Shown here in pieces: positions 21,201 through 29,781 of a stretch of 64,000 nucleotides of DNA. Source of the DNA: Methylocaldum szegediense (GTDB lineage: Bacteria > Pseudomonadota > Gammaproteobacteria > Methylococcales > Methylococcaceae); NCBI RefSeq assembly GCF_949769195.1, contig NZ_OX458333.1, positions 2,542,001 through 2,606,000 of the forward strand. The letters run 5' to 3'. The position numbers and the translations under genes are program-made. Under the pieces are notes generated by a model. It saw only the letters and a program-made list of their open reading frames with translations, did no database searches and was not told where the DNA came from. Numbering within the stretch: position 1 is the first letter of the stretch; the number at the start of each line of letters is the position of its first letter.

Positions 21201-21617
21201 CTGGGCCTCATCGCCCCCTGTCTTCTGGCGTGAAGCCGCTTGCGTGTTGCGGGACTTCGTTTGCTTGCTGGGCTGATCGCTTGCATCCTGGGCAGATGGT
21301 TCCTCGGCGGCCAAGGTGAATGATGCGTGCTCCATGCCGCCGGCCGGATCTTTCAACGCCTGCGAAGGGAGTCGCACGGATCCACCTCGCCCCTGGCCCT
21401 TGACCAAGAGTCCTTGGGCAACGAGCGCGCTGTGCGCTTGCCAGTAGTCCTCTTCGCTGAGCGACATACCATCCGCCGCAAGCCGTGCTTCGAGCTCGCG
21501 TCGAAGTGTGGTGTTTCCGATAGGAGAGCTGTCTGATGGCACTAGGGCTAGTATCAGCTCCTTGATCTTGCGAAGCTTGTCAGCAGGATTCTGGTTTTGT
21601 TCATAAGGTGCAGACAA
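18258..21617 (-). CDS. DNA adenine methyltransferase (Mod, long form)
   Basis: A 1119-residue DNA methyltransferase, much longer than typical type III Mod (about 650). The catalytic motif DPPY (IDPPYGIKYG) near residue 326 precedes the SAM-binding motif DPTCGSGTTAY near residue 616, the beta-class N6-adenine order. The first 280 residues hold a charged, low-complexity stretch and may form a winged-helix and linker; the last 300 residues are unassigned and may take part in target recognition or partner binding. It is second in an operon HTH-mod-res with gaps of 66 and 10 bases. It would protect host DNA against the Res encoded downstream. Confidence 0.9.
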   Translation of the reverse strand: MSAPYEQNQNPADKLRKIKELILALVPSDSSPIGNTTLRRELEARLAADGMSLSEEDYWQAHSALVAQGLLVKGQGRGGSVRLPSQALKDPAGGMEHASFTLAAEEPSAQDASDQPSKQTKSRNTQAASRQKTGGDEAQILSYRHTDKRVNNPEVGMVNPKTDPDAGKTRWAYDPHLDPALQFDPQRSRIEKLIDDALASGDTEQMKAALEELKRLQSPYLNWAGKAERTSFEVDTVSLHVHERIDPASILSAVRKAMKGEGRSRGMEKALQPGLFDAPFENLPLRDAIDFYRHEKGWANRLIAGDSLLVMNSLLQKESMAGKVQMIYIDPPYGIKYGSNFQPFVNKRDVKDRRDEDLTQEPEMIKAFRDTWELGIHSYLTYLRDRLLLARELLHESGSLFVQISDENLHLVRNLLDDVFGSQNFVRILAFRKTGAQPSDIPAANYDFIIWYGKHLPSIKTKKLFTSKETSGSFVGQSLWIQDQNYARRPARRDEKKDFPYIDGLRFFVAKAAEGAGTSGNTDPIHLFGLIAKPGSKKHWSTTTTGLDRLTKSNRMVPSGSTARFVWFFDDFPLSSYGTVWDDTVRSGFGDQQVYIVETNSLVIERCLLMTTDPGDLVLDPTCGSGTTAYVAEKWGRRWITCDTSRVAITLAKQRLMTANYDYYELKYPHEGLKGGFIYKTVPHVTLKSIANNPEIDEIYERMHPAIEKALAELNATLRASPPKPFTVTEGGRKGKKVDFSFPASQKEKLPSGEEVMAGVLLEWEVPFDFPEDWPNAARKPFEAFHAARQAMQKRMDDSIAAHADQEILYDQPQVAKNKLRITGPFTVEAVPFPTVKSLDEAAGPDEADASIARTGESGRQHQWRDELLKTGIRGRGGQVLKFADLEPLPSAHSIRHLHAVGHLDTGERVVVSFGPEHAALEQRQVAQALTEAEKLRPQPAFIVFCAFTFDPEAAKDIDETRWPGVTLLKAQMNTDLLTEDLKKARASNQSFWLMGQPDVEVRKRKDGQYEVEVHGFDYFDTVKGELVSGGKSKIAMWLLDTDYDERSLFPRQVFFPMAGKGEGWEKLKKNIRAELDESRLQSFHGTVSLPFEAGEHRKIAVKIVDDRGIESLKVINLD

Positions 21618-21683
21618 GTTATTCCTCCAGATATTTGGGCAGCCACTACGCAGCTGACATCCTGTTCTGTTCCAAGTATCGCC

Positions 21684-21908
21684 CTAGACATCATGGGGGC
21701 GTTTGCTTGAAGCACCGCCTGACTGTTCGGTGATCGTTTGCTCATTGATCCACTGGTCGATCTCTTGTCGGCGAAAGCGCCAAGAGCCGCCTACCTTGAA
21801 CGCAGGTAGTTCGTGGGCTGCCACCAAGCGGTAGACCGTTCGCTTCCCGACCTTCAGGTAGGCGGCTACCTCCTCAAGGGTGAAGATCTCTTCTGACCCG
21901 CCGGCCAT
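21684..21908 (-). CDS. Excisionase-type helix-turn-helix protein
   Basis: A 74-residue MerR/excisionase-family DNA-binding domain (FTLEEVAAYLKVGKRTVYRL, then GGSWRFRRQEID). Such small proteins regulate adjacent operons or act as Xis. It lies upstream of the mod-res pair on the same strand, which favours local regulation. I chose ATG 21908 (MAGGSEEIF) because the 24 upstream residues are not family-like. Confidence 0.8.
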   Translation of the reverse strand: MAGGSEEIFTLEEVAAYLKVGKRTVYRLVAAHELPAFKVGGSWRFRRQEIDQWINEQTITEQSGGASSKRPHDV

Positions 21909-22038
21909 GGTCGTCTCCAAATTCGCAAAGCATGGCATGATTTGACAAAGAATGGGGCAGATGGCTAACGTAGTCAACATTTGGCAATGTCATGGTGTGT
22001 TCTCCCTAGCTAGCGCCCTCGTAATAAGGAGCGATCCG

Positions 22039-22191
22039 ATGAATCAGCTCGTAAATCCTTTCCAGCAGGCCGATGCGCTTGACGAAGTGCTGTTAGATGT
22101 TGCCGCGTTGATCGAGCTGAGCCCTCGGGACCGGCGTATTGCAGAAAACCGGTACCGCCGTAAGCTTCCCCGATCCGCAGACACCCCATAA
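22039..22191 (+). pseudogene. CD-NTase-like N-terminal fragment cut by an IS
   Basis: ATG 22039 follows AAGGAG and opens a 50-codon frame starting MNQLVNPFQQADALDEVLLD. This resembles the N-terminus of SMODS/CD-NTase nucleotidyltransferases found in CBASS-type defence systems. The frame ends at the left edge of the IS3-family element, before any catalytic GSxxxGT motif. The remainder is not found on the right side of the IS, so it was lost by deletion. The family call rests on remembered N-terminal similarity only. Confidence 0.5.
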
Positions 22192-22231
22192 GTAGAACTT
22201 TCTGGCATGTTTTCCCCAGCCAGGAGGTTCC

Positions 22232-22498
22232 ATGAAGAAGTCCCGTTTCACCGAGACCCAGATCGTCTCGATCCTCAAGCAGGCCGACGCCGGCGTGCCG
22301 GTCAAGGACATCTGCCGGCAGGCCGGCATCAGCGTTCCGACCTACTACGAGTGGAAGTCGAAGTACGGCGGCCTGGAGGCCTCCGAGCTGCGGCGTGTCA
22401 AGGACCTGGAAGCGGAGAACGCCAGGCTCAAGCGGATGTACGCCGAGCTGGCGCTCGATAACGCCGCGATGAAGGATCTGATCGCAAAAAAACTGTAG
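22232..22498 (+). CDS. IS3-family transposase OrfA
   Basis: An 88-residue HTH_Tnp_1 protein (MKKSRFTETQIVSILKQADA) with a C-terminal leucine-zipper-like helix. It binds the IS ends. Its 3' end carries a run of seven A at 22486-22492, a slippery site that would shift -1 into orfB to make the OrfAB transposase. Start ATG follows CAGGAGG. Confidence 0.93.
   Translation: MKKSRFTETQIVSILKQADAGVPVKDICRQAGISVPTYYEWKSKYGGLEASELRRVKDLEAENARLKRMYAELALDNAAMKDLIAKKL
22486..22492 (+). promoter_or_regulatory. A7 slippery site for -1 frameshift
   Basis: Seven consecutive A just before the orfA stop. A -1 shift here reads on through GPEQKREAVRY into orfB. This is the standard expression mode of IS3-family transposases. 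Confidence 0.75.
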
Positions 22499-23193
22499 GG
22501 CCGGAGCAGAAGCGCGAGGCCGTGCGGTACCTGGTCGAGGTGCACACGCGGCCCCTGAGCCGGTCCTGTGATTGCGTTGGGTTGTCGCGGGCAGCGTGGT
22601 ACCAGCCGCCGGTGCACTGGACGGTACGGGATGCCGAGATCATCGCGGCCCTGGCCGAGGTGGTCGAGAATCGCCCGAGCCGCGGCTTCTGGAAGTGTTG
22701 CAAGGTCCTGCGCCGTGCGCGTCCGGACTGGAACCACAAGCGAATCTACCGAGTGTACAAGGCGATGAAGCTCAATCTGCGCCGCAAGGCCAAGCAGCGG
22801 CTGCCCAAGCGCGAACGCGTACCGCTCTACGTTCCCCTGCTGCCCGATGCCGTCTGGTCAGCGGATTTCATGGCCGACGCGCTGGCGTGTGGCCGCCGCT
22901 TCCGGACCTTCAACGTGGTCGACGACTTCAACCGCGAGGCGCTGCACATCGAGGTCGACACCTCGATCTCGTCCACGCGCCTGGTCCGCATCTTCGAGCA
23001 GCTCAAGCGCGACCACGGCCTGCCGCAGGTCCTGCGTACCGACAACGGCCCGGAGTTCCTGGGCGAGGCCTTCGTGCAGTGGGCCAAGCTCAACGGCATG
23101 GCCATCCGGTACATCCAGCCCGGCAAGCCCAACCAGAACGCCTACATCGAACGCTTCAATCGGACCTTCCGCGAGGAGGTCCTGGACCAGCAC

Positions 23194-24627
23194 GGTAGTG
23201 TCCGTCAAGTTGCGCACATTCGATGAACAACTCTCCGCTGGAACCGCCTGCTCCTGAGGCCTGAGCCGTAGGCGAAGGCCTCAGGAGCAGGCGACGCGGC
23301 TCACGCGGCCGCTTCCGGTTCGATCTCGGCCGACGCCCCCAGCCGACCCATGTCCAAGTACCGCCGCAGGCCCCAGCGTGTGCCGGCAATGTGCCGCAGC
23401 CGCGCCGCCACCAACATCAACGCCGAGGTGCCGTCGGGGAACGCCCCCACCACCCGCGTCCGCCGCCGGATCTCCCGGTTCAGCCGCTCCAAGGGGTTGT
23501 TGGTCCGCAGGCACCGCCAGTGCTCACGCGGGAACGCCATGTGGCTCAGCGTCTGCTCTATCCCCTCCCGCACGACCTGCGCCGCCTTGGGCAGCTTCAT
23601 CGCCTCCAGCTTCGCCACCACCGCCTCAGCCTTCTGCCGGGCACTCTCCCGGTCCTCCTGGGCGTGGATGGCCTTCAGCATCGCCGCCACGGCTCTGGCC
23701 CTGCCCTTGGGCGTCACGCTCAGCACGTTGCGGTAAAAGTGCGCCACGCACCGCTGCCACGCCGCCTCGGGGTAGAACTCGCCCAATGCCTCCACCAGCC
23801 CCAGGCACTTGTCACTGATGAACAGCCGCACGCCTTTGAGCCCCCGCTCTTTCAGGTGCCGCAGGAACGTCCGCCAGCTCTCGGCATCCTCCCTGGCCCC
23901 CTCGGCCACGCCCAGGATCTCCCGGAAACCCTCCTGATTCACCCCGATCGCCACCAGCACCGCCACGTTCTTGACCTCTCCGCCCCAGGAACGCTTCAGC
24001 CAGATCCCGTCCAGGTACACGTAGGCATGCTCGCCTTCGATCGGCCGGTTCCGCCACGCCTCGATCTGGCCGTAGATCTTCTGGTTCAGCTCGCTGACCG
24101 TGGAGGGGCTCACCCGCGTGCCCCACAGGGCCTCGGTGATGTCCTCCACCCGCCGCACGCTCACCCCGGCCAGGTACATCTCGATCAGCGCCTCCTCGAC
24201 GCTGCTCTCCCGCCGCCGGTAGCGTTCGATGATCGCCGTCTCCAAGGGCAGCTTCCGCAGGCGCGGCACCTTCAAGGTCACTTCCCCGGCCTTGGTCTGC
24301 AGCTTCCGCTCATAGCTGCCAGCCCGCGTGTCCTGCCGCTCGGGGCTCCGCTCGTAGCGCCCGGCCTGGCACACCCGCTCGGCCTCGGCGTCCAGCAGGG
24401 CATTGAGCGTCTGCTCCACGCTGGCCCGCACCACCTGGTCCAGGTGCCCACGCACCTTCTCGACGTCCACCGAGAACGCCGCCGTCAAGGCCTCGCCCAT
24501 TCCTTCCTGCGCCGCTTCTGTTACGCTGTCCATGCAGCTCTCCTGTCTGGTAAGGGTTGTCTACACACCAACACCTTCCAGCGGACGAGCTGCCTTTTCA
24601 AGTGTGCGCACAATTCAGGACGTTACC
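23194..24627 (-). mobile_element. IS256-family insertion sequence
   Basis: A 1434-base element bounded by imperfect inverted repeats beginning GGTA and sharing GTCC and GCGCAC. It is flanked by an 8-base target duplication ACCAGCAC at 23186-23193 and 24628-24635. It carries one transposase gene on the minus strand and sits in IS3 orfB. Intact ends and duplication mark a recent insertion. Confidence 0.93.
23301..24533 (-). CDS. IS256-family (mutator) transposase
   Basis: A 410-residue transposase with the DDE catalytic domain of the mutator family: YLDGIWLKRSWGG with the first Asp (about residue 170), FISDKCLG with the second (about 240), and LRTNNPLERLNREIRRR with the Glu (about 345). Full length and without frameshift, so probably active. 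It is read against the direction of the host IS3 element. Confidence 0.95.
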   Translation of the reverse strand: MDSVTEAAQEGMGEALTAAFSVDVEKVRGHLDQVVRASVEQTLNALLDAEAERVCQAGRYERSPERQDTRAGSYERKLQTKAGEVTLKVPRLRKLPLETAIIERYRRRESSVEEALIEMYLAGVSVRRVEDITEALWGTRVSPSTVSELNQKIYGQIEAWRNRPIEGEHAYVYLDGIWLKRSWGGEVKNVAVLVAIGVNQEGFREILGVAEGAREDAESWRTFLRHLKERGLKGVRLFISDKCLGLVEALGEFYPEAAWQRCVAHFYRNVLSVTPKGRARAVAAMLKAIHAQEDRESARQKAEAVVAKLEAMKLPKAAQVVREGIEQTLSHMAFPREHWRCLRTNNPLERLNREIRRRTRVVGAFPDGTSALMLVAARLRHIAGTRWGLRRYLDMGRLGASAEIEPEAAA

Positions 24628-24765
24628 ACCAGCACCTGTTCACCCGCCTCGACGACGTGCGCGAGGCCGCGTACTGGTGGATGCTCGAGTACAACGAGGA
24701 GCGTCCCCACGATTCGCTCGGCGATCTGACCCCGGCCGAGTACCGCCAACGCGTCGCCGGAAGTT

Positions 24766-27765
24766 CTACTTTTGAAATGCCTGCTTGACGGGGAAGCTTA
24801 CGATGTCATCAACGGTTCGGGCCACCACATATCGAGCCGGTGTCTCTCGAACCTCCAATGCCTTGAAGTGCGCCTTCCCGCATTCGATCTTCGCGCTCTC
24901 CTTGTCGCCCAGATCGTCCGTGAACAGGCTGCTCTTGGTCTCGACCACGAGGTAGAGCCGCTCGGCGCCATCCTTCTCCACCAGCACTGCCCAGTCCGGG
25001 TTGTACGACCCGAGCGGCGTCGGTACCTTGAACCAGCCGGGAAGCTTGGCGTAGACCTTGACCGCCTCGTTTTTCTCGAGGCCGTCCGCAAATGCGGCTT
25101 CCGTGCCGGAGTCGTAAACAACACTCTCGAATACGGACTTCCTGGTCTCGGTGAGCATGTTCCTGATGTAGCCGGTCAGCTCTTCCTGTTCGAACAGCTC
25201 CTGCGCGTAGTAGTACTCATCGCCGAGCCGTTGGTACTTGATCCCGTCCACGATCGCCAGCCGCTTGCATCGATTGATCGCCTCGGCGGCCAGCTCGATG
25301 AAGGCCTGCGGGTTCCGCTTGAAGTCATCCAATCTCCCGCTGCCGGTGAGGACACGGCAGATGGTGCGACGCGTGAGCTGCGTGCGGTCCTGGAGCTGGG
25401 TGAGCAAGTCGGGAAGCTCGATGTCTGTTTCGTCCAGGACCACCGTTTGTGCGCCGCCACGCTCGGTCGCTTCCACGCCGCCCTTGCCGATGGCGATATC
25501 TGCCTTTCGCCACTGCAACCGCGTTTTCGGAAGCGGCGGCGCGTCGCGCAGCGCCTTGATGCACGCCTCGACCAGCTTCTCGTTGTCGAATTCGACCCGG
25601 TAGGTGGTCTTGTCCTTGATCCGGTCCCACAGCGCCTTGAACTCCGGACTGTGGAGGATGGCCTGGCGCGGCCGCACCGGCCGGCGTTCGTCGGCGTTTT
25701 TGATCTCGAAGCGACCGGCGACCTTCGCGATGATGTCGGCGATCTGGGCATGGTGCGGACGGAACTCATCCGGCAGCTCGATATGGCCGTTGGCCAGCGC
25801 CTGTTTCAGGGACTCCTGAACCTTGCCGCGGGCGTCGATATACCCGGCCGACCTGAGATGCTCCCAGAGCGCCTTCGATTTCTCGAGCCCCAGTGGCGTC
25901 ATCTCGCCGCTCTCAGAGGTAACCTTCACGGCCACGAAGTGGTGCGCTTCCAGGATGCCGAACCGGATGCCGGTCTCGGCCTCGATCTCCTTCTGCAGGT
26001 TCTCGGCGAATTGTTCGTAGCTTTCGGTCGCGATCACGGTCAACGTGTTGACATCGAACCCGCGAACGCGCTGGCCATCCTGGTTCACGCAAAGCCGCAG
26101 CCCCCGGCCGATGGTCTGCCGCCGCTCGCGCTCCGTCCTGATGTCGCGCAGCGTGCAGATCTGGAACACGTTCGGGTTGTCCCAGCCCTCGCGCAGCGCC
26201 GAGTGGGAGAAGATGAACTTGAGCGGGGTGTCGAAGGAGAGGAGTCTTTCCTTGTCCTTCATGATCAGGTTGTACGCCTGCTCCGCCGCCTCGCGACCGG
26301 CTTGATTGCTCTCGGTCGTATCCACCGCGCGCTTGGACTTCTTGTCGATGGAAAAGTACCCCTCGTGAACCTCCTCGGCGGCGTGGCTCAGGTCTACTTC
26401 CTGGAATAGCGTCCGGTAGTCGGGATGGTTCGCGAGGCGCTTGTACTCCTCCTCGAAGAGGCGCGCGTATACGCCTTTGACCGGATTGCCGTCGTCGTCG
26501 TACTGCCTGTACTTCGCGACTTCGTCGATGAAGAACAGGGACAGCACCTTGATCCCGAGCGGGCGCAGGCGCTTCTCCTTGTCCAGATGTTCCTTGATGG
26601 TGCGGCGGATCATTTCGCGCTGAACGGCCAGCGGATCAACGTCACCCCATGCCTGGCCCGGGCGCAGGTACTGCTCCCCGCCGGGCACCCGAAGCTCGAG
26701 GAACTCATTTCCTTTGGCAACGCAGATCTCGCCGATGCGACAGTCGCGGTAGATGGGACGGCGGGTCGTCTGCTCCAGGTCGTCGCCGTCGTACACGGTG
26801 ACCTCGCGGCGCTGCACGCCGGTGGCTGTCTCCACATCCAGCTCCACCTTGGCGCTGATGCTGCCGCGTTTATTGCTGACCGACAGCAGGCGCACGTACG
26901 GCTTGTTGTGGGCGTCTTCCACCGTTGCCGACGCGACCTCGATCTGCTTGACCAGCCGACGCTCGTAGGCGTCCACCGCGTCGAGGCGGTAGACCATGTG
27001 GTGCTTGTCCACGTGCGTGGCCGAGTAGCGCAGGGTGCAGAGGGGGTTCATGGCATCCAGTGCCTGCTTGCCCGCGCCCGAGAGCCCGCCGTCCACGCTT
27101 TGCGGCTCGTCCACGATCACGATCGGGCGCGTGGCCTTGATCAGGTCGATGGGCTTTTCACCGCCGGTCTTCTCGCTGTCCTTATAGAGGTTGTTGACGT
27201 CCTTCTTGTTAATGGCGCCGACCGTCACCACCATGATCTGGATCTGTGCGCTGGTGGCGAAGTTGCGCACCTGACCGAGCTTGGCGGAGTCGTAGAGGAA
27301 GTAGTCGAAGGGCACGCCCGCGTAGAGGCTCCTGAAGTGATCCTCCATGATCTGGAGCGACTTGTAGACGCCTTCCTTGATGGCGATGGACGGCACCACG
27401 ATCACGAACTTGGTGAACCCGTAGCGCTTGTTCAGCTCGAAGATGGTGCGCAGGTAGACGTAGGTCTTGCCGGTGCCGGTCTCCATCTCCACGGTGAAGT
27501 CGCCTGAGGCGAGCGATTCGGACGGAGCGATGCCGTTGCGAAGCTGGACGGCCTGGAGGTTGGCCAGCAGTTCCTCGTCGAGCAGCGTCAGGCGGTTGCC
27601 GATGCCCAGATCGTTTTGCGCGAAGCCAAGGCGCATCTGCGTGTCTGCAGGGTCGCGCGTAACCGTGAATTCGGTGCGGCAGATTTCCTGCCCTCGAAAC
27701 AGGTCGCAGACCGCCTCGATGGCCTGGAGCTGGTAGTCGAGATCGGGTTCGAAGTGCAGTTTCAT
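24766..27765 (-). CDS. Type III-like restriction enzyme Res subunit
   Basis: A 999-residue helicase-nuclease like EcoP15I Res. SF2 motifs: METGTGKTYV (about residue 95), VDEPQSVDGG as motif II, YSATHV, and IGRGLRLCVN. A C-terminal endonuclease is seen in YNPDWAVLV followed by LVVETKSS (about 930-960). It lies 12 bases after mod, as last gene of a four-gene operon. Its last codons and TAG overlap the right repeat of the IS3-family element, so the extreme C-terminus may have been replaced by the insertion; the nuclease motif is complete. Confidence 0.93.
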   Translation of the reverse strand: MKLHFEPDLDYQLQAIEAVCDLFRGQEICRTEFTVTRDPADTQMRLGFAQNDLGIGNRLTLLDEELLANLQAVQLRNGIAPSESLASGDFTVEMETGTGKTYVYLRTIFELNKRYGFTKFVIVVPSIAIKEGVYKSLQIMEDHFRSLYAGVPFDYFLYDSAKLGQVRNFATSAQIQIMVVTVGAINKKDVNNLYKDSEKTGGEKPIDLIKATRPIVIVDEPQSVDGGLSGAGKQALDAMNPLCTLRYSATHVDKHHMVYRLDAVDAYERRLVKQIEVASATVEDAHNKPYVRLLSVSNKRGSISAKVELDVETATGVQRREVTVYDGDDLEQTTRRPIYRDCRIGEICVAKGNEFLELRVPGGEQYLRPGQAWGDVDPLAVQREMIRRTIKEHLDKEKRLRPLGIKVLSLFFIDEVAKYRQYDDDGNPVKGVYARLFEEEYKRLANHPDYRTLFQEVDLSHAAEEVHEGYFSIDKKSKRAVDTTESNQAGREAAEQAYNLIMKDKERLLSFDTPLKFIFSHSALREGWDNPNVFQICTLRDIRTERERRQTIGRGLRLCVNQDGQRVRGFDVNTLTVIATESYEQFAENLQKEIEAETGIRFGILEAHHFVAVKVTSESGEMTPLGLEKSKALWEHLRSAGYIDARGKVQESLKQALANGHIELPDEFRPHHAQIADIIAKVAGRFEIKNADERRPVRPRQAILHSPEFKALWDRIKDKTTYRVEFDNEKLVEACIKALRDAPPLPKTRLQWRKADIAIGKGGVEATERGGAQTVVLDETDIELPDLLTQLQDRTQLTRRTICRVLTGSGRLDDFKRNPQAFIELAAEAINRCKRLAIVDGIKYQRLGDEYYYAQELFEQEELTGYIRNMLTETRKSVFESVVYDSGTEAAFADGLEKNEAVKVYAKLPGWFKVPTPLGSYNPDWAVLVEKDGAERLYLVVETKSSLFTDDLGDKESAKIECGKAHFKALEVRETPARYVVARTVDDIVSFPVKQAFQK

Positions 27766-27777
27766 GGGCGCGCGTAC

Positions 27778-29781
27778 TCACAGACTCCGAACGTTGGTGA
27801 TACCGTGCTGCTCGAGGATCGCGGCCATGTTGGTCTTGGCCACGTCGTCGGCGAAGGCGCTGTCGCGGAAGACGCAAGTCGTGTCGCCGGCGGGCGCGAG
27901 CGCCTTGTGCCAGTCCACGATGCCCTGCGCCAGCGCTTCCACTTCGGCCCGCTCGATCTTTGGCGCGAGGCATGCCATCAGCACGCCCCCGCCGACGGAG
28001 TGTACCTCCTTGCCGGCGAACGTGCGTGTCTCGATGGGGACGCAGAGGTCGAGGCCGAGCTTGAGGAGCAGCTCGTACAGCACATCGGTCTCGGTGCGAT
28101 CGGGCTTGATGTGCTCCATGGAGTCGAGGAGCGTCTGTTCAAGGTTGTCGCGGTCGGGCTCCCACGCGCGGATGTTACTGGAATCGAGCTTGAAGACACG
28201 GAAGCCGAGGTCGCCCGTGTACGTCGGGTTCTCGTCCTTGATCTTCTTCGCAGCGCGGCGGAGGCGTTCCTTGGTCAGCTCGGCGATGTTGCGTGGCTTG
28301 CCCAGGCCGTCGCAAAACTCCGCCGCCACCCTTTGATCTTTGTTCTCAGGGTCGAGCGGCTCAGGCAACTGGACCAGCACGTAGCGCCGCGTCCCGCCAT
28401 CCGCAAGGTTCTGGGTCATTACAGCGTGGCCAGTAGTCCCGGCGCCCGCAAAGAAATCCAAGACGATGTCTGACGACCGGGATGCGATCGCCACGATGCG
28501 TTCGATCAGATAAGGGGACTTCGGAAAATCAAGGACCGGACTTCCCAACAGCTCCTTCAAGGATTTGCGCCCGTAGTCATTGTTGAACTCCTTATCTAGC
28601 CACAGCGACTTGGCGAGTGTGGACGCCTTCTCACCGTCCTCGTTCATCAGGTAGTCTTTCCGGAACACTCTCCACGTACCGTCGCCCATCCGGTCAGCGA
28701 TCAGCAGCTCGTTGTCAGCAACGACCTTGTCTCGACCCCAAGTCCAACATGTTTCGATGCCATCCGGTGTGACGGGCAGCACCTTCTCTGTGAACTCATG
28801 GTCCTGCACGAGAGAGACTCGGCCGGTGTCCGGATTGACGTACAGAGGGAAGAACAGATTTGGGCGGGTACGTGGATTGAACGCCTGATTCCGGTTGCGC
28901 AGACCGAGTGCGCGATACTTTCCCCTCTCGTCCTCCCTGTCGTACTCCTCCGTCATGGCCTCACCCTTAATCATGCCGACGATGCTTCCATCGACCTCCG
29001 GATCCTTAACGAAGACCGCGAGGTAGTCATGTGTCTTGGCGATATACTTGTCGAGGTGGCGTCCACGCGGATTGACGAGCACGGGCAGGAACCCGACGAA
29101 TGCCTCGTCGCCAAAGATCTCACAGCCGATCTTTTTCAGGTTGTCGGCCTCCGTGTCGTCGATACTGATGAATACCGCTCCATCATCGCGAAGGAGGCTC
29201 CTCGCCACCTTGAGCCGCGGGTACATCATGTTCAGCCAGGCCGTGTGGAAGCGCCCGCTGGCCTCGGTGTTGGTGCTGATCTTCCGTCCGCCCTCAACCT
29301 GCCCTGTCAGCTCGAGGTAGTTCTTGATGCTGTCCTGGTAGTCATCGGGATAGACGAAGTCCTTCCCCGTGTTGTAGGGCGGGTCGATGTAGATGAGCTT
29401 CACCTTGCCCGCGTAGCTCTTCTGCAGAAGCTTCAGCACCTCCAGGTTGTCGCCCTCGATCATCAGGTTCTGGGTGGTGTCCCAGTCCACGCTGTCCTCC
29501 GGGCAGGGACGCAGCGTACCGGTCGAGGGCGTGAGCGCGAGTTGACGTGCGCGCCGCTTTCCGTGCCAGTTGAGACCGTACTTCTCGTCGGCGTCGGTGA
29601 CGGTGGCGTCACCCACCAGCGCCTTGAGCACGTCCACGTTCACCGCGGCGCCATTCGGCCCCTCGGTCACGAGCTCCGGGAAGAGCGCCTTCAGCCGCCG
29701 AATGTTCTCGGCGACGCCATCAAGCGAGCGGGTTTCGGGATCGTTCAGGGTCAATTTCTTCATCGTCATCTCGGTCTTCAT
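27778..29781 (-). CDS. Type III-like DNA adenine methyltransferase (Mod)
   Basis: A 667-residue beta-class N6-adenine methyltransferase, about the size of EcoP15I Mod (644). DPPY (IDPPYNTGKDF) is near residue 129 and the SAM-binding FAGAGTTGHAV near residue 443, with the target-recognition region between them. The start ATG at 29781 overlaps the stop of the DUF4391 gene (ATGA), so translation is coupled; two more in-frame ATGs follow within 20 bases. Mod and Res alone would make a type III system; coupling to a DUF4391 protein and an SNF2 helicase is additional. Confidence 0.93.
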   Translation of the reverse strand: MKTEMTMKKLTLNDPETRSLDGVAENIRRLKALFPELVTEGPNGAAVNVDVLKALVGDATVTDADEKYGLNWHGKRRARQLALTPSTGTLRPCPEDSVDWDTTQNLMIEGDNLEVLKLLQKSYAGKVKLIYIDPPYNTGKDFVYPDDYQDSIKNYLELTGQVEGGRKISTNTEASGRFHTAWLNMMYPRLKVARSLLRDDGAVFISIDDTEADNLKKIGCEIFGDEAFVGFLPVLVNPRGRHLDKYIAKTHDYLAVFVKDPEVDGSIVGMIKGEAMTEEYDREDERGKYRALGLRNRNQAFNPRTRPNLFFPLYVNPDTGRVSLVQDHEFTEKVLPVTPDGIETCWTWGRDKVVADNELLIADRMGDGTWRVFRKDYLMNEDGEKASTLAKSLWLDKEFNNDYGRKSLKELLGSPVLDFPKSPYLIERIVAIASRSSDIVLDFFAGAGTTGHAVMTQNLADGGTRRYVLVQLPEPLDPENKDQRVAAEFCDGLGKPRNIAELTKERLRRAAKKIKDENPTYTGDLGFRVFKLDSSNIRAWEPDRDNLEQTLLDSMEHIKPDRTETDVLYELLLKLGLDLCVPIETRTFAGKEVHSVGGGVLMACLAPKIERAEVEALAQGIVDWHKALAPAGDTTCVFRDSAFADDVAKTNMAAILEQHGITNVRSL

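Larger units (their letters stand above)
22190..24771 (+). mobile_element. IS3-family (IS407-like) element, interrupted
   Basis: Terminal inverted repeats AAGTAGAACTT are seen at about 22190 (left) and, reversed, at about 24761-24771 (right). The element encodes OrfA and OrfB and is interrupted at 23194-24627 by an IS256-family element; without it the length is about 1.14 kb. No target duplication is evident, and the flanking genes do not join up (CD-NTase-like fragment left, Res gene right). A deletion next to the element is therefore likely. Exact ends are uncertain by a few bases. Confidence 0.8.
22493..24788 (+). pseudogene. IS3-family transposase OrfB, split by an IS256-family element
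   Basis: The DDE integrase domain runs from about 22493 to 23193 (SADFMADAL, TDNGPEFLGE and the start of the last segment FREEVLDQ). It resumes at 24636 with LFTRLDDVREAAYWW to the stop at 24786-24788. The two parts join in frame if the IS256-family element and one copy of its 8-base target duplication are removed, so the interruption is recent. Confidence 0.9.

Noticed and set aside
23391-24788. 465-codon plus-strand frame
   Set aside because: Mostly the antisense of the IS256-family transposase; only its last 50 codons are real, as the end of IS3 orfB.
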